From: Durusdinium trenchii
Lineage: Eukaryota > Sar > Dinophyceae > Suessiales > Symbiodiniaceae
Assembly (NCBI GenBank): GCA_963970005.1
Contig: CAXAMN010018813.1
Location: 1 to 64,000 of the forward strand
Direction of reading: 5' to 3'
Length of the DNA: 64,000 nt
Below are positions 23,401 to 34,699 of the stretch, one piece after another. The notes beneath the pieces are model-generated. The model saw nothing but the letters and a program-made list of their open reading frames with translations. It had not been told where the DNA came from and did not search any database. The translations under genes and the position numbers were made by a program. Each line of letters opens with the position of its first letter. Within the stretch, counting starts at the first letter, position 1.

Positions 23401-24040
23401 TCCAAGGGCTGGTGGGTTTAGGTCATCTCTGAACCTACTTACTGTCAAATGCCGCCCAACAGCACGGCCATCCGTCTCAAGAGGCGTGCATCGTCTCTCT
23501 CCCTTCGTTCACCGTGGAAAAACATCGGCCGCTCGTCTGGAGTCTGGACCAGCCTTTTGAGCCAACTTCAAATAATGAGGTTCATGGTGGGTGGCACAAT
23601 CCCCCACCTAGAAGGTCTGTTTTGGGAGCCCCATGTAAAACCAAGGACATCTTTGGGCTTGGGGCTTGTGCCATTCTACTCTGAAACCACTGTATTTCCA
23701 TGTTCATCTATCAACACACCTGGGTTTGGTGCTTTTGGCCTTGACCTCACGTGACTTCCGCTCGTTCCCACTCATATCCAGCAGCAGCAAGCTGACCAGG
23801 CTGACCGTGTCTGCTCATCCTCCACGTCAGACACACGACGCACGACCGTAGAAACGCCGGACCGAGGGCGGTCACATGGCCGCACCAGGGGCCTGCCGAG
23901 GTTGAGAGACCTAAGACCCTATGGATCCCAGTGGTACATTTGGGGTTTTGAGGGCTGCTCAAGCTCTCTAGGTGCGCTGTTGGTGTTGTGCATGGTCATA
24001 CCCGGTCGTACCGCAAGGCCCGCAGTCCTTAAGGTGCTGA
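20450..24040. other. spacer, no supported gene
   Basis: A minus frame at 20490-20650 contains a hydrophobic stretch (ALMAYVSWIFGLAGTSGSFF) and a pyrimidine-tract acceptor before DKLDKLAEFVAGRVWMRR. It may be an exon but is isolated. The rest has short conflicting frames and no domains. 23635-23702 repeats a segment seen at 6485-6545. A run of G/C-poor sequence at 22,700-22,900 has no coding signal. Confidence 0.35.
23635..23702 (+). repeat. dispersed repeat, pair with 6485-6545
   Basis: Shares GGGGCTTGTGCCATT and TACTCTGAAACCACTGTATT with 6505-6543 (TTGTGCCATTTACTCTG, AACACTGTATTTCCATG). About 60 bp of detectable similarity. A fragment near 690-720 (AAAGACATCTTTGGGGTGCC) resembles its left part. 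Confidence 0.5.
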
Positions 24041-24044
24041 TGAG

Positions 24045-27000
24045 GCCTCTGCTCTTGATCTAACACGAAGAGGTCGCTCCACTTCTTCTGCTTGGCCATG
24101 GCAGCCTGGATGAGCAGATCACAAAGTGCGGTGATCTAGAATATCTACACCTGCCTACACATCCTCCCCAGCACAGATCATCTGCGAGGAAACGACCAGC
24201 ACACTGGGTGACCAAAAAATGCTGGGGGCATGCGCTCGGAGACCAACCCATGACCTGCATCGCGAACGTAATGATCATGGCACGACATGTTGTGCACAAA
24301 GCCGGGAAACTCAGCAAGGGGTTAACGTCCCAAAGTCAAGAGAATGATGGGCCCATTTTTCTGCTGGGGCGTTGTTCTGAAGTTGAAGCCATGGACGAGG
24401 CATGACGTGGCTCATAAGGCTCAAGTTTATAAGTCCAGAAGGCTTCCTCAAAACCACCGGCCATTCCCAGAACTTCCGTTTTGACTAATTTTACTCCACC
24501 TGGTAGTCATAATCCACCACTACCATCGGGGTAATGGCTGAGTCATGACTGGACTCTTAGGGATGGATCGGGACCTCTCAGGGATGTGCAGCACTCAATC
24601 CAATTCGACACGGGAACACCGCTTTCGGACCGAAAGCGAAAAACCGTCGTGTTTCTCAGGGACGGCATCTACTGAACATCCTAAAAAGGGCTTGGGCATG
24701 CGCAGGAGGGCTGAAATGGGTTCCCACCATCCCGAAAGCCTTCCCAGTAGATCACGAGTTCTTCCCTTAGCAATCTCCTGTGATCCTTCCTGTCAGATGG
24801 CCGATGGCGAGGCAGGCCGCTGGCCAAACGTGCTTTAACCAACCTCCTCCTCCTTTTCGTCCCGATTCCTCCAGGCCAAGCGTCCAAAAATTTGGAGGCG
24901 TATCCTCAGGACGCCCCCCCCCGTCCCGATCCGTCCAAGACGGGGGAGACGGGTCGGGCCCGGAGGGCGGGTCGGTAGGGCCAACCAGCCAACCAACAAC
25001 AGCAAAGAAATCAGCAGGGTAAACGATGCTGGTTACAAAAGACCAGCACTGAATAGAGTTCTGGTATTTCCTGGCATCGTTTCCTTATCAATGTCCTGAC
25101 ATCCCGCCCGGATTGCACACCTGAACCCACACCAATGGCAATGGAGTTTGCTAGAATCTTAAGTATAGACGGCCAGCGTCGAGCGTGGTATTCGTCCTTG
25201 TTAATCTTCCATGTTCGACTCTCTCCTGCTATGCCTGGACCCTTTCAATAGCAGGCACAAAGAAACAAATTGTTGATCATAGAGTCCCACAGTCGTTTTG
25301 CCCTGGAGCCCTTCAAAAAGGTGAAACTGTCATCAGGAATGGCGCATCTCACATCCCCCGTATATCTCCTCGAAAGAAAAAACAAAGGCGCTGGATCCCG
25401 TGCATGCCGTGTGGCGGCTGGCGCAGCGCTGCGTCTGCCAGGAGTCCATCATGGCATGGCAGAAGCTCTGCACGTCCAGGGACGCCACGCGGGAGACGTC
25501 CGTGGAGACCAAGTCGCCCAGGTAGACCCAGGGCGTCCACAAGGCCACCTGGACCGACCCGAACCAATCGGACGCTACGAACGGTTCGGGTCAAGGACGC
25601 TACGAGTTCCGGGGCTCCTGGCAGTAGCAAGAAGCGACTATATAGAGGCTAGGGGCTCCTGGCCTTACTGGGAGCAAAGGACACTACTAAGGGCTGCAAC
25701 AGTTCCGGCAACACCCCGAAGCTCCTTCAATGAGTGGCGTCCTGGCTAGTCACGCTTGGGACAACTGTGTTTTCGTACTTAGTGCTCACCTTTTCTTTTA
25801 CGGCTTCTACTGCTCTGTCGTTTGTTTGCTGGGTGCTGCCCAACGTTCACTTCTCTCCCGACCATGTCTGATCTGTGTCTGGGTTCCGGCCATGTCTGGG
25901 TCGCAGTCACGAAAGCATCCGACCGGCAGGGCTGGTAGGTGAAGTTATCTTTTCCGCCTTTCCATCGTGCCCCATGGCGCCTCACCATCCTTGAGGTGGG
26001 GGAAGGGTCAGCACAGCACTGCCCACACCCTCAAACCAAAACAACAACAAGGGGTGCGCGTCAGCGTCAAAGACAGCAAAGATGAGCGAGGGGGGAGAAG
26101 AAACAAAGCCAACCAGAACCAGAGAAGACAGAGCGGCCTCGGCACTCCAGAATCCGCTGCCAACTTCTTCCTCTCCATCCTGGCTCCGGCATTTGTCAGA
26201 GAACAAGGTGAGAAAGACTAGTGACTAGTGAAGTGACTATCAACTAGCTGCTGCCAGCCGCTCAAAACCTGACAAAAACGCCCAGCTTAGAATTAGAACT
26301 GGTGTGGGTTTCCTCCCTAGGCCTCCCCATCCTATACATCCCTAAACCTCTCCACCTATACATGCCTTCCCAATGGAAAAACGAACCTCGACACGCCTCG
26401 TAGCAGTAGGTGAGGTCGCCACTGAGCTTCAGATACGCCGAGGCTGCGTGGTTCCCCGCGAGGAAGATCACATCCGCGGCCGCCACCACGTTGTTCTTCA
26501 CCGCATCTTGTGAGACCTAAACGGTCACCGCCGATGCGATCTGCACAAACGGAAGAACAGGGGCCACGACTGCGTGGTGAGAATGTCTTTTTCTTGCTCA
26601 GAGGCGGTGGGCGTACATGTTTTGGGGCCCTGACTTCGCTGGTGATTGCATGAAGGAACTCAAGTTTCAAAAGCGCAAACTTCTCGACCATGTTGCAACA
26701 AGGCACTGCCTGAAGCAGTGCCTTAACAAAAGGTGGGCGTAGTATGGAAAGCCCTATTCATGTCCCCTACTTACAATGTCCACAGGTCATAGTCATGGCT
26801 CACTGAAGGAGGGAGGCATGCACAAATGGTAACCATGCAAAGCTGAGAACTTGAAAAGGCTGAGTCGAGGCCAACCACACTAATCCTTTTGGCCTTTGAG
26901 ACTTGAAATCAGAGCCTTCAGAGCCAACGATACGGATCAAAGAATTGATGGGCGAAAACGCACTCCCGTCTATGATGGCACACACATCTCATCACCGCAC

Positions 27001-30000
27001 TCGTGGTCCCCGCTGCCCGGTCCCAGGTCAGGCACCCGCTGCAAGATGTGAACCACTTGTCTGTCGGCCCCTTCGAAGACCAAGTCATGGACCACCTGGG
27101 AGGAAACACGAAGGACCCTAGTAGCAATGGCCTCCACCCTAGTAGCAATGGCCTCCACCCTAGGCGCAGTTTCCCAAATGATTTTTTGGCGAGCAAAACC
27201 ACCAACATCAACGGCATCATTATAGACAGACCGTCCCCAAAAATTAGAATGAAAATCAGCTTTGTCAGAGATGCCCCCATCAATCCAGACCCCCATGCCA
27301 GCACTATATCCGATCCCAAATCTCACAACCGTAAAACGCGAACCGGCCAACCTGAAGCTTGCAAAGCTCCTTCTCGAAGCGAGCAAACTGGAGTTCACCA
27401 TGAAGCCTGAGGAATTTTAACGATTCGGACCAATGGATTGAGCACCAGACACTGGTGGAAAGGGAGCAGATATGATAAATATAAATATAAATTGACAAAT
27501 ATAGATTATATATATTAAATATATTTACATTGAAATAGGCGGTCTCAAGCCGACTCATGCCCAAACCTGGAGACCACCCAACTACAACCTGAGTTGTAAG
27601 TCCTCTTCTGGGCTTTGAAACCTCCTCTAATTTGTAGCTGCTCATGAAGAGGGACAAGTATTTTTCGGTTGGCTCCCTCGTTTGGGGGAACCAGGGCACC
27701 GCACAGCTTCGTTCCTCTCATGGTGTTGGGCAACTCCGAAACGAACATCGATGTCGGTGTCCAAGAAGCTGAGGAGACAGGAGCTCCAGCAAGGGCACGT
27801 CCATGTCTGCAGACCTCCACGCCAGCAGAGCTGGAGGTGGAAGAAATTCAAAAGTAGCTGAATCCAGGGGACCTCAAGGGGTTGGCTGCTACTCGACATT
27901 GTTGAGTGGCTTCATCATGATTCAGGTTGACTATTCCAAGATATTTGCAATTTCTCGGGTTTAGGCTTTTCTTGGAGGTTGAAAACGGTTGATACGTCGA
28001 TCTCTTCCTTGCCCACAAAGTGCGAAACTGTGGTTTTGCTGGATCATGACTGCGCGCTACTCAGCTACTCCACTACCACCACCGTCCCAAAATAGCCCAG
28101 GAGTTTGCCCAGGAGATCCGCCTCGCTTGCTGCCTCAAGGTGTACCTCACTCCATGGCTTTGTTGCATCGAAGGCGGAAACATTCCAGCGGTTCTGGCGT
28201 TACCTCCTTCGGACCCATCGACACCCGCCAGTGCTTCCAGGAAGTCCTCCTTCTTTCGTTTCAGACCGTGTTTTGTGGCATACCCCTCATCAAGAGCTCT
28301 CCCCGAGTTTTTTGCAACCAATTCTGATCCATTCCCAGCTCTCCGTCTGGTTCCTCTCAACTCGCCCACTGCGCGCGCCGCAATGGCCAGACAGGCCACT
28401 GATACTGCAGGAAGTGCGTGATCTTCTGCGCCAACTGCGCTGAGATGTTGTTTTGGCTCATGTAGCACCGCAACAAACGGAACTCCGTGTTTTCATCCTC
28501 CTTGACAAGGGCCAGGAGGATCTTGGTAAAGGCTGGAGACTCCCACCCAGCAGGCAGATGTGCAAAGGTGCTTGCCAAAAGTCCATTTTTGCGGAGCAGT
28601 ATATGATAGTATATGTCACATTCAGTGCTCTAGCAGATTTACCCACGCTCGATATGTTGTAGTGACTGTCAGTTTGCCCTGCATCTAGTTCACATCCTAC
28701 TTGCCTTTAGCAGGGTAGAGGGCCAATCCACAGCAGCCCAAGCAGAACAACTAGTCGCAGCCGACTCCTTGATCTTACTGAGGCCAGCCATCAAATTGCT
28801 GACGGTGGAGATCAAAGTGGAGGAGGTGATCAAAGATCGAAAGGCCACGAAGATGCAATAAGCCATCTCCACCACCTCAGAGCTGAAGTTTGTACACTGA
28901 GCTTGACAACGGGGCTCCCCTGGAAGATTCTCCACAAGCCAGTCGTGCCAAGGGGTTCAAAACAGACGTGGAGGGAATTTGCAGCGCCAATCGGTCTTGG
29001 GCTGTTAGCGAATAATATTTAAGATGGTCTTGGGCTGCTAGCGAATAAAAGATGGCGGAAAGGAATTGTTTCCTATTGTGACTATCTGTGACTTGCTTGC
29101 TACTGACTGTAGAGCCGCTCCGGGAGGAAGCAAGTCAACTGTTGGCTTTGCAGACCGTAGCTGTAGCTCAAAAGCATACAACCCCCGCACCGGTCATGAC
29201 AAATCTAAGTCGTTTATGGTTGAGAAACTGGCCTGAAGTGGCACTGGACCACCAATCGACACTCCAAACACAAAACAAGCCCTGCCAAATGTGAAAAGAT
29301 TGAAGCCCCTTTCCCTGTTGCCAAGGCTCGTTGGTGGCCTTCGCGGGGCTTGAGCCAACCCCAAGTTGAGCGAAGGCCCAGTTCAGGCAAGTCAGGTATT
29401 GATACCTGCGGACATGGCCAGTTGCTGCAACGAAGGGTCGCTTTGACCGGCTGGGGTTGAACTCCAAGGTGTTATGCTTAGGCTGGAGGCCATGTCATGG
29501 AGAGATTGAGCTCTCTGTGTCAGGTTGTTTTCATGTCATCTATCGCCACATATCTCAGTCATGTCATGGAGTATGGCTGGAACATGTTGCCCATGACCTC
29601 CTGGACTCACATGACTCGCACATCAGAATTGGTGCAGGTCTCGGGGAATGGAGCATCCAAAGACATCTGAAGCTTTATACAGCTTTATCCCAACATCTCA
29701 ACACGGACCATCCTGTTCAAGACTTTGACTTGAACATACCCTTCTGCAGCATTGATCCACCATTCCCTTTTTCTCGGAGGAAAGAAGCACCAAAAACAAA
29801 TGAAAAAAGAGACACGCACTCAGCCCGACCCGCACGCTATCGCACTACTCCACACGCTTCTAAATCACGGGTCTCACACGAGATGCGAAGGTTCCATGTC
29901 CCACTGTCTCACACATCTGTGGCCAGGATGCTCCATGCTGTCATCCTGAAGCCCCAGGTCAGTAACCCAGTTCTCAGAGTGCACGTGACTCACGGCGAAC

Positions 30001-33000
30001 CATGCACAAGCGACGAGGTGGTTCAACACACCTGAGTGGAGGCAGGTGGGAAGCACATGAAGGAGGCAGGGAACTACAGTAGTACATATGTTCATATAGC
30101 CTGCATAAGGTTACCTCTTTCAAGGCTCCCTGAAATGCATGGTCTGACCACCTATTTACCCTATATATATATATACCGGTGATTGTGTTCAATGCAGAGA
30201 CTTGTCCAAGGCCCTGTCCAGCTTGAAACTGCCAAGGCTGCCCAGGATTTGAGTGTCAGAGGATCTGTGGGACAAGCAGCCTTCATGGCTTGGTCCAGTT
30301 TGGTTTCCATGAACTTTCGGACAGCCAGGTCATCCCCAAAATGAAGCCCAAGGCACACAAGTGAATCAGGCTGCTGAAAAGGCTGTAGTACAAAGTCGAG
30401 GCCTCCGAGCGTTCGGCGGTGAATCGGCTCGGTGCTGCGCAAGACAACATGGAGAGTGGCACAAGGGCTTACTGAGTCACTGAGCCTTGGGTGTTCAAGA
30501 GTGCGATGCAGTAGAATGCCCTACAGCGCAAGTTCTAGGTTAACAAAACTTGTCGCCCCTGCCAGCTGCAAACTCTATTTGTACTTCACCTCCACATGTC
30601 CCATATTGTCCCATACTGCCCATCTCACACGAATCCTCTCGCCCTCCTTCTTTGACCGCCACGACCGCACGGTCACGGTCCAAATCCGACCGCACGCTTG
30701 GTCGCGTCGCGTCTAACACGCGCGTCCGTGCACAGACGCGCGGCCTGCGAGGTGAAGAACTCTTGGAAGACCTCGTTGATCCGCCGGAGCTTCACCATCC
30801 GCAGCATCCGCATGAGCCGCAAGAAGCGGAGCATCCGCAAGCTCCTGGACCACATGATGTTCCTGAGCTGCTTAGCTGTAAGCACAGCCGCAAGGGGTGG
30901 GTCCGGATCCGAGTTCTTTTGAAGTGGAGCTTGAGCCATTTCCAGATCCCAAACAAGTGACGATGTATTTCTGGCAAATGTTCTGTGCTGGTTTAGCGTA
31001 GTTGCCAGGGTTACGGGGTTAATCCGAGGCAGCTGCGCGGTAAAAACTGTAAAAATTGAAAAACTTTCTGTTTTTACCATGTTTACCGGAGGGGCACCCC
31101 ATTTTTTAGCATATCCGCGGCAAAAACGGTAAAAATCGATTATTTTTGTTTTTACCGTTTTTACCGGGGGCGCGCTTTTGTTCTAGGCGTCCCTTTTTGT
31201 TTCTCCATATTCGTGGTAAAAACGGTAAATACCGTTTTGTTTTTTCCGTTTTCACGGGGGGTACGGTCCTTTTTCTTTTACCATATCCGCGGTAAAAACG
31301 GCAAAAATCGATTCGTTTTTACCGGGGGGCGCTTCCTTTTTCAATACCATATCCGCGATCAAAACAGTAAAATCAATGTTTGTTCTTTTTGTACCGTTTT
31401 GACCGAGGGGGGTCTATGTTGTTTTTCCGTTTTTAACGGAGGGTCACCGCTGTTTCTTCTGCCATATCCGCGGTAGGTATAAATCAAAAGTGTTCGATCC
31501 AAGTGAAGTAGGCTTTCATTGCCCTGCAAAAGTTAAAAGTCATGAAATTTTGATCAATCACCAAACTCCTCTTGTCGAAAAGGGCACACGCTCCTATATG
31601 ATAGGAGGAGTGAACCCCACCTGATTATAGGAAGATACCCGGGCTGTAACATTAAACCTTTTTCTTGACAGAGGTCTTCTAGCTTGCGACCTGGTCCCGA
31701 GGCATTGTCGCGGTAAAGACGGTCCAAAGTGAAAATTACTACTTTTGTTGTTTACCTTTTTTAATGAAGAGTCGCTTGTTCTTTTTGCTTCTACCATATC
31801 GTTAAAAATCAACGTTGTGTTATTTCCCGTTTTTGTAGGTGGACTTGTCCTTTTCTTTTCTACCATCTCCGTGGCAAAAACGGTAAATGTGTTTTTGAAT
31901 CTTTTTACTGGGGGCGCTCCATGTTTAAATTTCATATCCGCTGTAAAAACGGTAAAAATCAAAAAGTTGTGTTTTACCGTTTTTACCGGGGGGGCGCCCC
32001 TTTTTCTCTACCATATCCGCGGTAAAAACGGTAAAAATCAAAAAGTTTATTGTTTTACCGTTTTTACCGCGGGGGCGCTCCTTTTTCTTCTACCATATCC
32101 GCGGTAAAAACGGTAAAAAACGATCCTGCGGGGTCGCGAAAGGATACCCCTTAGCAAAACAACGCTCGCGAACCAGCTTAGGGCAAATGTCTGGCAGGTA
32201 TTTTTCAAGGTCTGCCTTCGGAACGGACAAAAAAGAAACTAACAAGTCTTTTGAACAACCCCAGCACCGAAATTTGACCTCACACAACTCCACCGGTTTC
32301 ATGCTCAGGCCCCAAGTGGGGAAACCAGACTTGGTCCAGACCGGCAGCATCACTGGGGGGTCAGCCGGTCTACCAGCCCTACCGTGATCTTCTCCAAGGC
32401 TGCGAACACTCCACACCTGCCTCCTGAAACTCACAACGGCACAAAGAGACCGCATCTTCTTCCTCCACTACTGACCCCAAAAAAACTTATCCCGGCAAGA
32501 GACCCCAAACAGTGTGTGTGAGGTCTATAAGCAGAAAGTTTAGAGATTCGGATCCAGAGAGGTGATGGTGGTGATGAAGGTGGGGATCGTGGTGACAATG
32601 GCGACGGTGGTGAGTGAGTGAATGCGAGTGTGAGTGTGAGTGAGAGCCGGAGAGCGAGTGTGAGTGTGAGTGTGAGAGTGAGAGTGAGTGTGAGGGGGAG
32701 CATCAGGGTCAGCATCACCGGGAGCACCAGCCTGGTCTGACTGCTGTGTGAGTGTGAGGGAGTGTGGCTGTGCGTGAGTGGGAGAGTGAGTGAGAGTGAG
32801 TGAGTGAGTGCGTGCGTGCGTGCGTGCCTGCGTGCGTGCGGGCGTGCGGGCGTGCGGGCGTGCGGGCGTGCGGGCGTGCGGGCGTGCGGTCGTGCGGGCG
32901 TGCGGTCGTGCGGGCGTGCGGGCGTGCGGGCGTGCGTGCGGGCGTGCGCGCGTGCGGGCGTGCGAGTGTAAGAGTGAGTGAGGGTGAGTGAGAGCGTGAG

Positions 33001-34693
33001 TGAGAGAGTGAGTGAGAGAGTGAGAGTGAGTGGGTGAGTGAGTGGGTGAGAGTGAGTGAGTGTGGGTGTGGATGTGGGTGAGTGTGAGTGAGAGCGTGTG
33101 TGAGTGAGTGAGAGTGAGAGTGAGGGAGTGAGAAAGTGAGCATCTGAGAGCACAAAGTGCTACGCCTGCTACGAAATCTGTCTGCACATCGAGGTTCACC
33201 AAGTGCTGTACCTGCCACGAAAACTGCACTTCGAGGTTCACCAAGTGCTGTGCCTGCCACGAAAAACTGCACTTCGAAGTTCACCAAGTGCTGTGCCTGC
33301 CACGAATCTGCACTTCAAGGTTCACAAAGTGCTGTGCCTGCCACGAAGTCTGCGCGTCGAGGTTCACAAAGTGCTACAGTTGCCACGAAATCGGCAAACG
33401 AGCCACATGTCCAAAAGTCACGATTCACCGCACCTGTCACGAAATCTGCGCTCCTCGACGATCACCACCATGTCCAAAGTGCTGCACCTGCCACGAAAAT
33501 GTTCAAAGTAAAACAGCTCCGATCCCTTGCACCTGTCACGAAAAGCCGACTTTGGAGCACCAAAACACGAGGTTTCCCTTGCGCCTGCCACGAAAGATGA
33601 CCACCATGTACGAAAATGCGCACGGCACCACAACGAGAGCACAGTCGTTAGAAGCACCCGCCGCGAGCCTGCGAAGTGGAAATGCACTTCGAGGATTTCG
33701 AGAGTCATGAATGTGCTGTAAATAGCAGCGAATTTGCCGGTCACGGCCGCGCACTTCAGCGACCTAAGCATCAGCTGCCTTTCCCCTACCGTAAGAACCC
33801 CTTGTGTGTCCGCACTGTTTGGGGAAAAAGAAGCAAAACAAAACAAAAGCGTCTGTCTCCCCTACCACGTTCCACCAGCCCCCGAAAACCCACGTTCCAC
33901 CTTCCACGTCCGACTCTCTGCGCGGTCCGACTCTCAGCCTCCCCAGCCTCCCCTCCGTCCGGGCGTCTGCAGTTCCGACTCGTTGGACCACTCCATGGCG
34001 CGAAAGGCCCAGTCCATGGAGATCAAACTGAGATCAAAGAGCATCCAGGTCTTCGCGTAGTGCATCGCGATGCGGAGCAGGCTAAAGACCAAGGTGCCTC
34101 GACACAAGACGAGACCAAAAAGGGAGACACAAGACGCAGTGGAGCCCAAAAAGAGAGGTCAAGACGACCAACGAGACCAACGACGATGACGAGAGCCAAG
34201 GCGGGGGACCTACTTTTGGGGAGGGGCCGGATGGGATAGATGAGAGAAGACACTTGAAGTTGAGTTGTTCCACCCCCCACACACATGCGCGAATGGCCTC
34301 TCAAATGGCCTTCGTCTGTGTTCGCGCGCGTGGGATAGGAAGTCAGGAGCTCTCCCATAGGTCTCAAGTGAACTTGTCCATCCCCTCTGATCATTCCAAG
34401 GCCGGAGAATGTCGATCTTGGATCGCTGGATCCGGCGAAGGACCGACAGAAGCCTTAAGGACCCCCCGAAACCGGACCGGCCTTCATCGTAGAAGCCTGT
34501 GAGGAAGGAGACGGCAAAGTCCAGGTTCCAGTAGATTTGAATGAGCCAATCCAAAACATCCCACAACACACTCCGCGGCAGAGTAAAGGCATAAAGAGGT
34601 ATCACCAAAAGGTCGTAGAAAACACAGGCCGCCATCAGCAAATTCCAAACCTTGGTCATGGATCCGAAAAAGCGGCAGGTCACCCACACACGG
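24045..34693 (-). CDS. CNG/EAG-like voltage-gated cation channel
   Basis: Six-helix channel subunit, plasma or organelle membrane. Exons: 34693-34478 (S1 WNLLMAACVFYDLLVIPL, S2 WLIQIYWNLDFAVSFLTGFY), 34081-33971 (S3 HYAKTWMLFDLSLISMDW), 30862-30738 (S4 LRMLRFLRLMRMLRMVKLRR), 30031-29953 (S5 LNHLVACAWFAVSH), 29405-29328 (pore LTCLNWAFAQLGVGSS), 28882-28768 (S6 EMAYCIFVAFRSLITSSTLI), 28500-28397, 27814-27770 and 27406-27352 (C-linker, VPLLELLSPQLHGELQFARF), 27095 to about 27000, 26506-26395 (nucleotide-binding fold, DVIFLAGNHAASAYLKLSGD), 26179-26138 and 25548 to about 25425 (WTPWVYLGDLVSTDVS), and possibly 24105-24045. All joins down to about 27000 and 26138/25548 are in phase. The pore lacks GYG/GFG. 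The phosphate-binding Arg was not found. N-terminus unknown. Confidence 0.88.
25570..25700. repeat. TAGTAGC-family repeat cluster 8 (intronic)
   Basis: GGACGCTACGAACGG, AAGGACGCTACGAG, CCTGGCAGTAGCAAGAAGC, AAAGGACACTACTAAGGGC. Lies in an intron of the channel gene between the 26138 and 25548 exons. Confidence 0.65.
27112..27168 (+). repeat. TAGTAGC-family repeat cluster 9 (intronic)
   Basis: Two exact 22-bp units of CCTAGTAGCAATGGCCTCCA plus a partial third, just upstream of a channel exon. Confidence 0.85.
31030..32122. repeat. hairpin minisatellite in S3-S4 intron
   Basis: About ten diverged units of roughly 70-110 bp. Each has CCATATCCGC, then GGTAAAAACGGTAAAAA, a short A/T loop, then TTTTTACCGTTTTTACC and a G-run followed by CGCNCC. 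The two arms are exact reverse complements in the best units (about 31109-31165, 31936-31990, 32015-32070), giving stems of about 16-17 bp. The unit start recurs near 31108, 31207, 31281, 31348, 31461, 31793, 31865, 31933, 32012 and 32093. 31490-31740 is an unrelated insert. Confidence 0.9.
32503..33824. mobile_element. TIR-flanked satellite-bearing element, copy 2
   Basis: TIRs CCCCAAACAGTG (32503-32514) and CACTGTTTGGGG (33813-33824) are perfect 12-bp inverses. Interior order matches copy 1 at 2582-4061: conserved head, GAGT/GTGCGG microsatellite (32610-33145, here with a (GTGCGGGC)n block at 32815-32960), about five 42-bp units (33160-33390), and a conserved tail (GCCGACTTTGGAGCACC, CCGTAAGAACCCC). 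Lies wholly inside the S3-S4 intron of the channel gene. No coding capacity. No clear target-site duplication. Confidence 0.65.
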
Positions 34694-34699
34694 CTCAAC

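Noticed and set aside
32090-32455. 121-codon minus frame as a channel exon
   Set aside because: It lies between S3 and S4, which already join in phase, and overlaps the hairpin minisatellite end. The stretch reading CEVKFRCWGCSKDLLVSFLS may be an old insertion but has no place in the channel.
32503-33824. Exonised insertion in the channel
   Set aside because: S3 (33971) and S4 (30862) join directly in frame, so the element is intronic.
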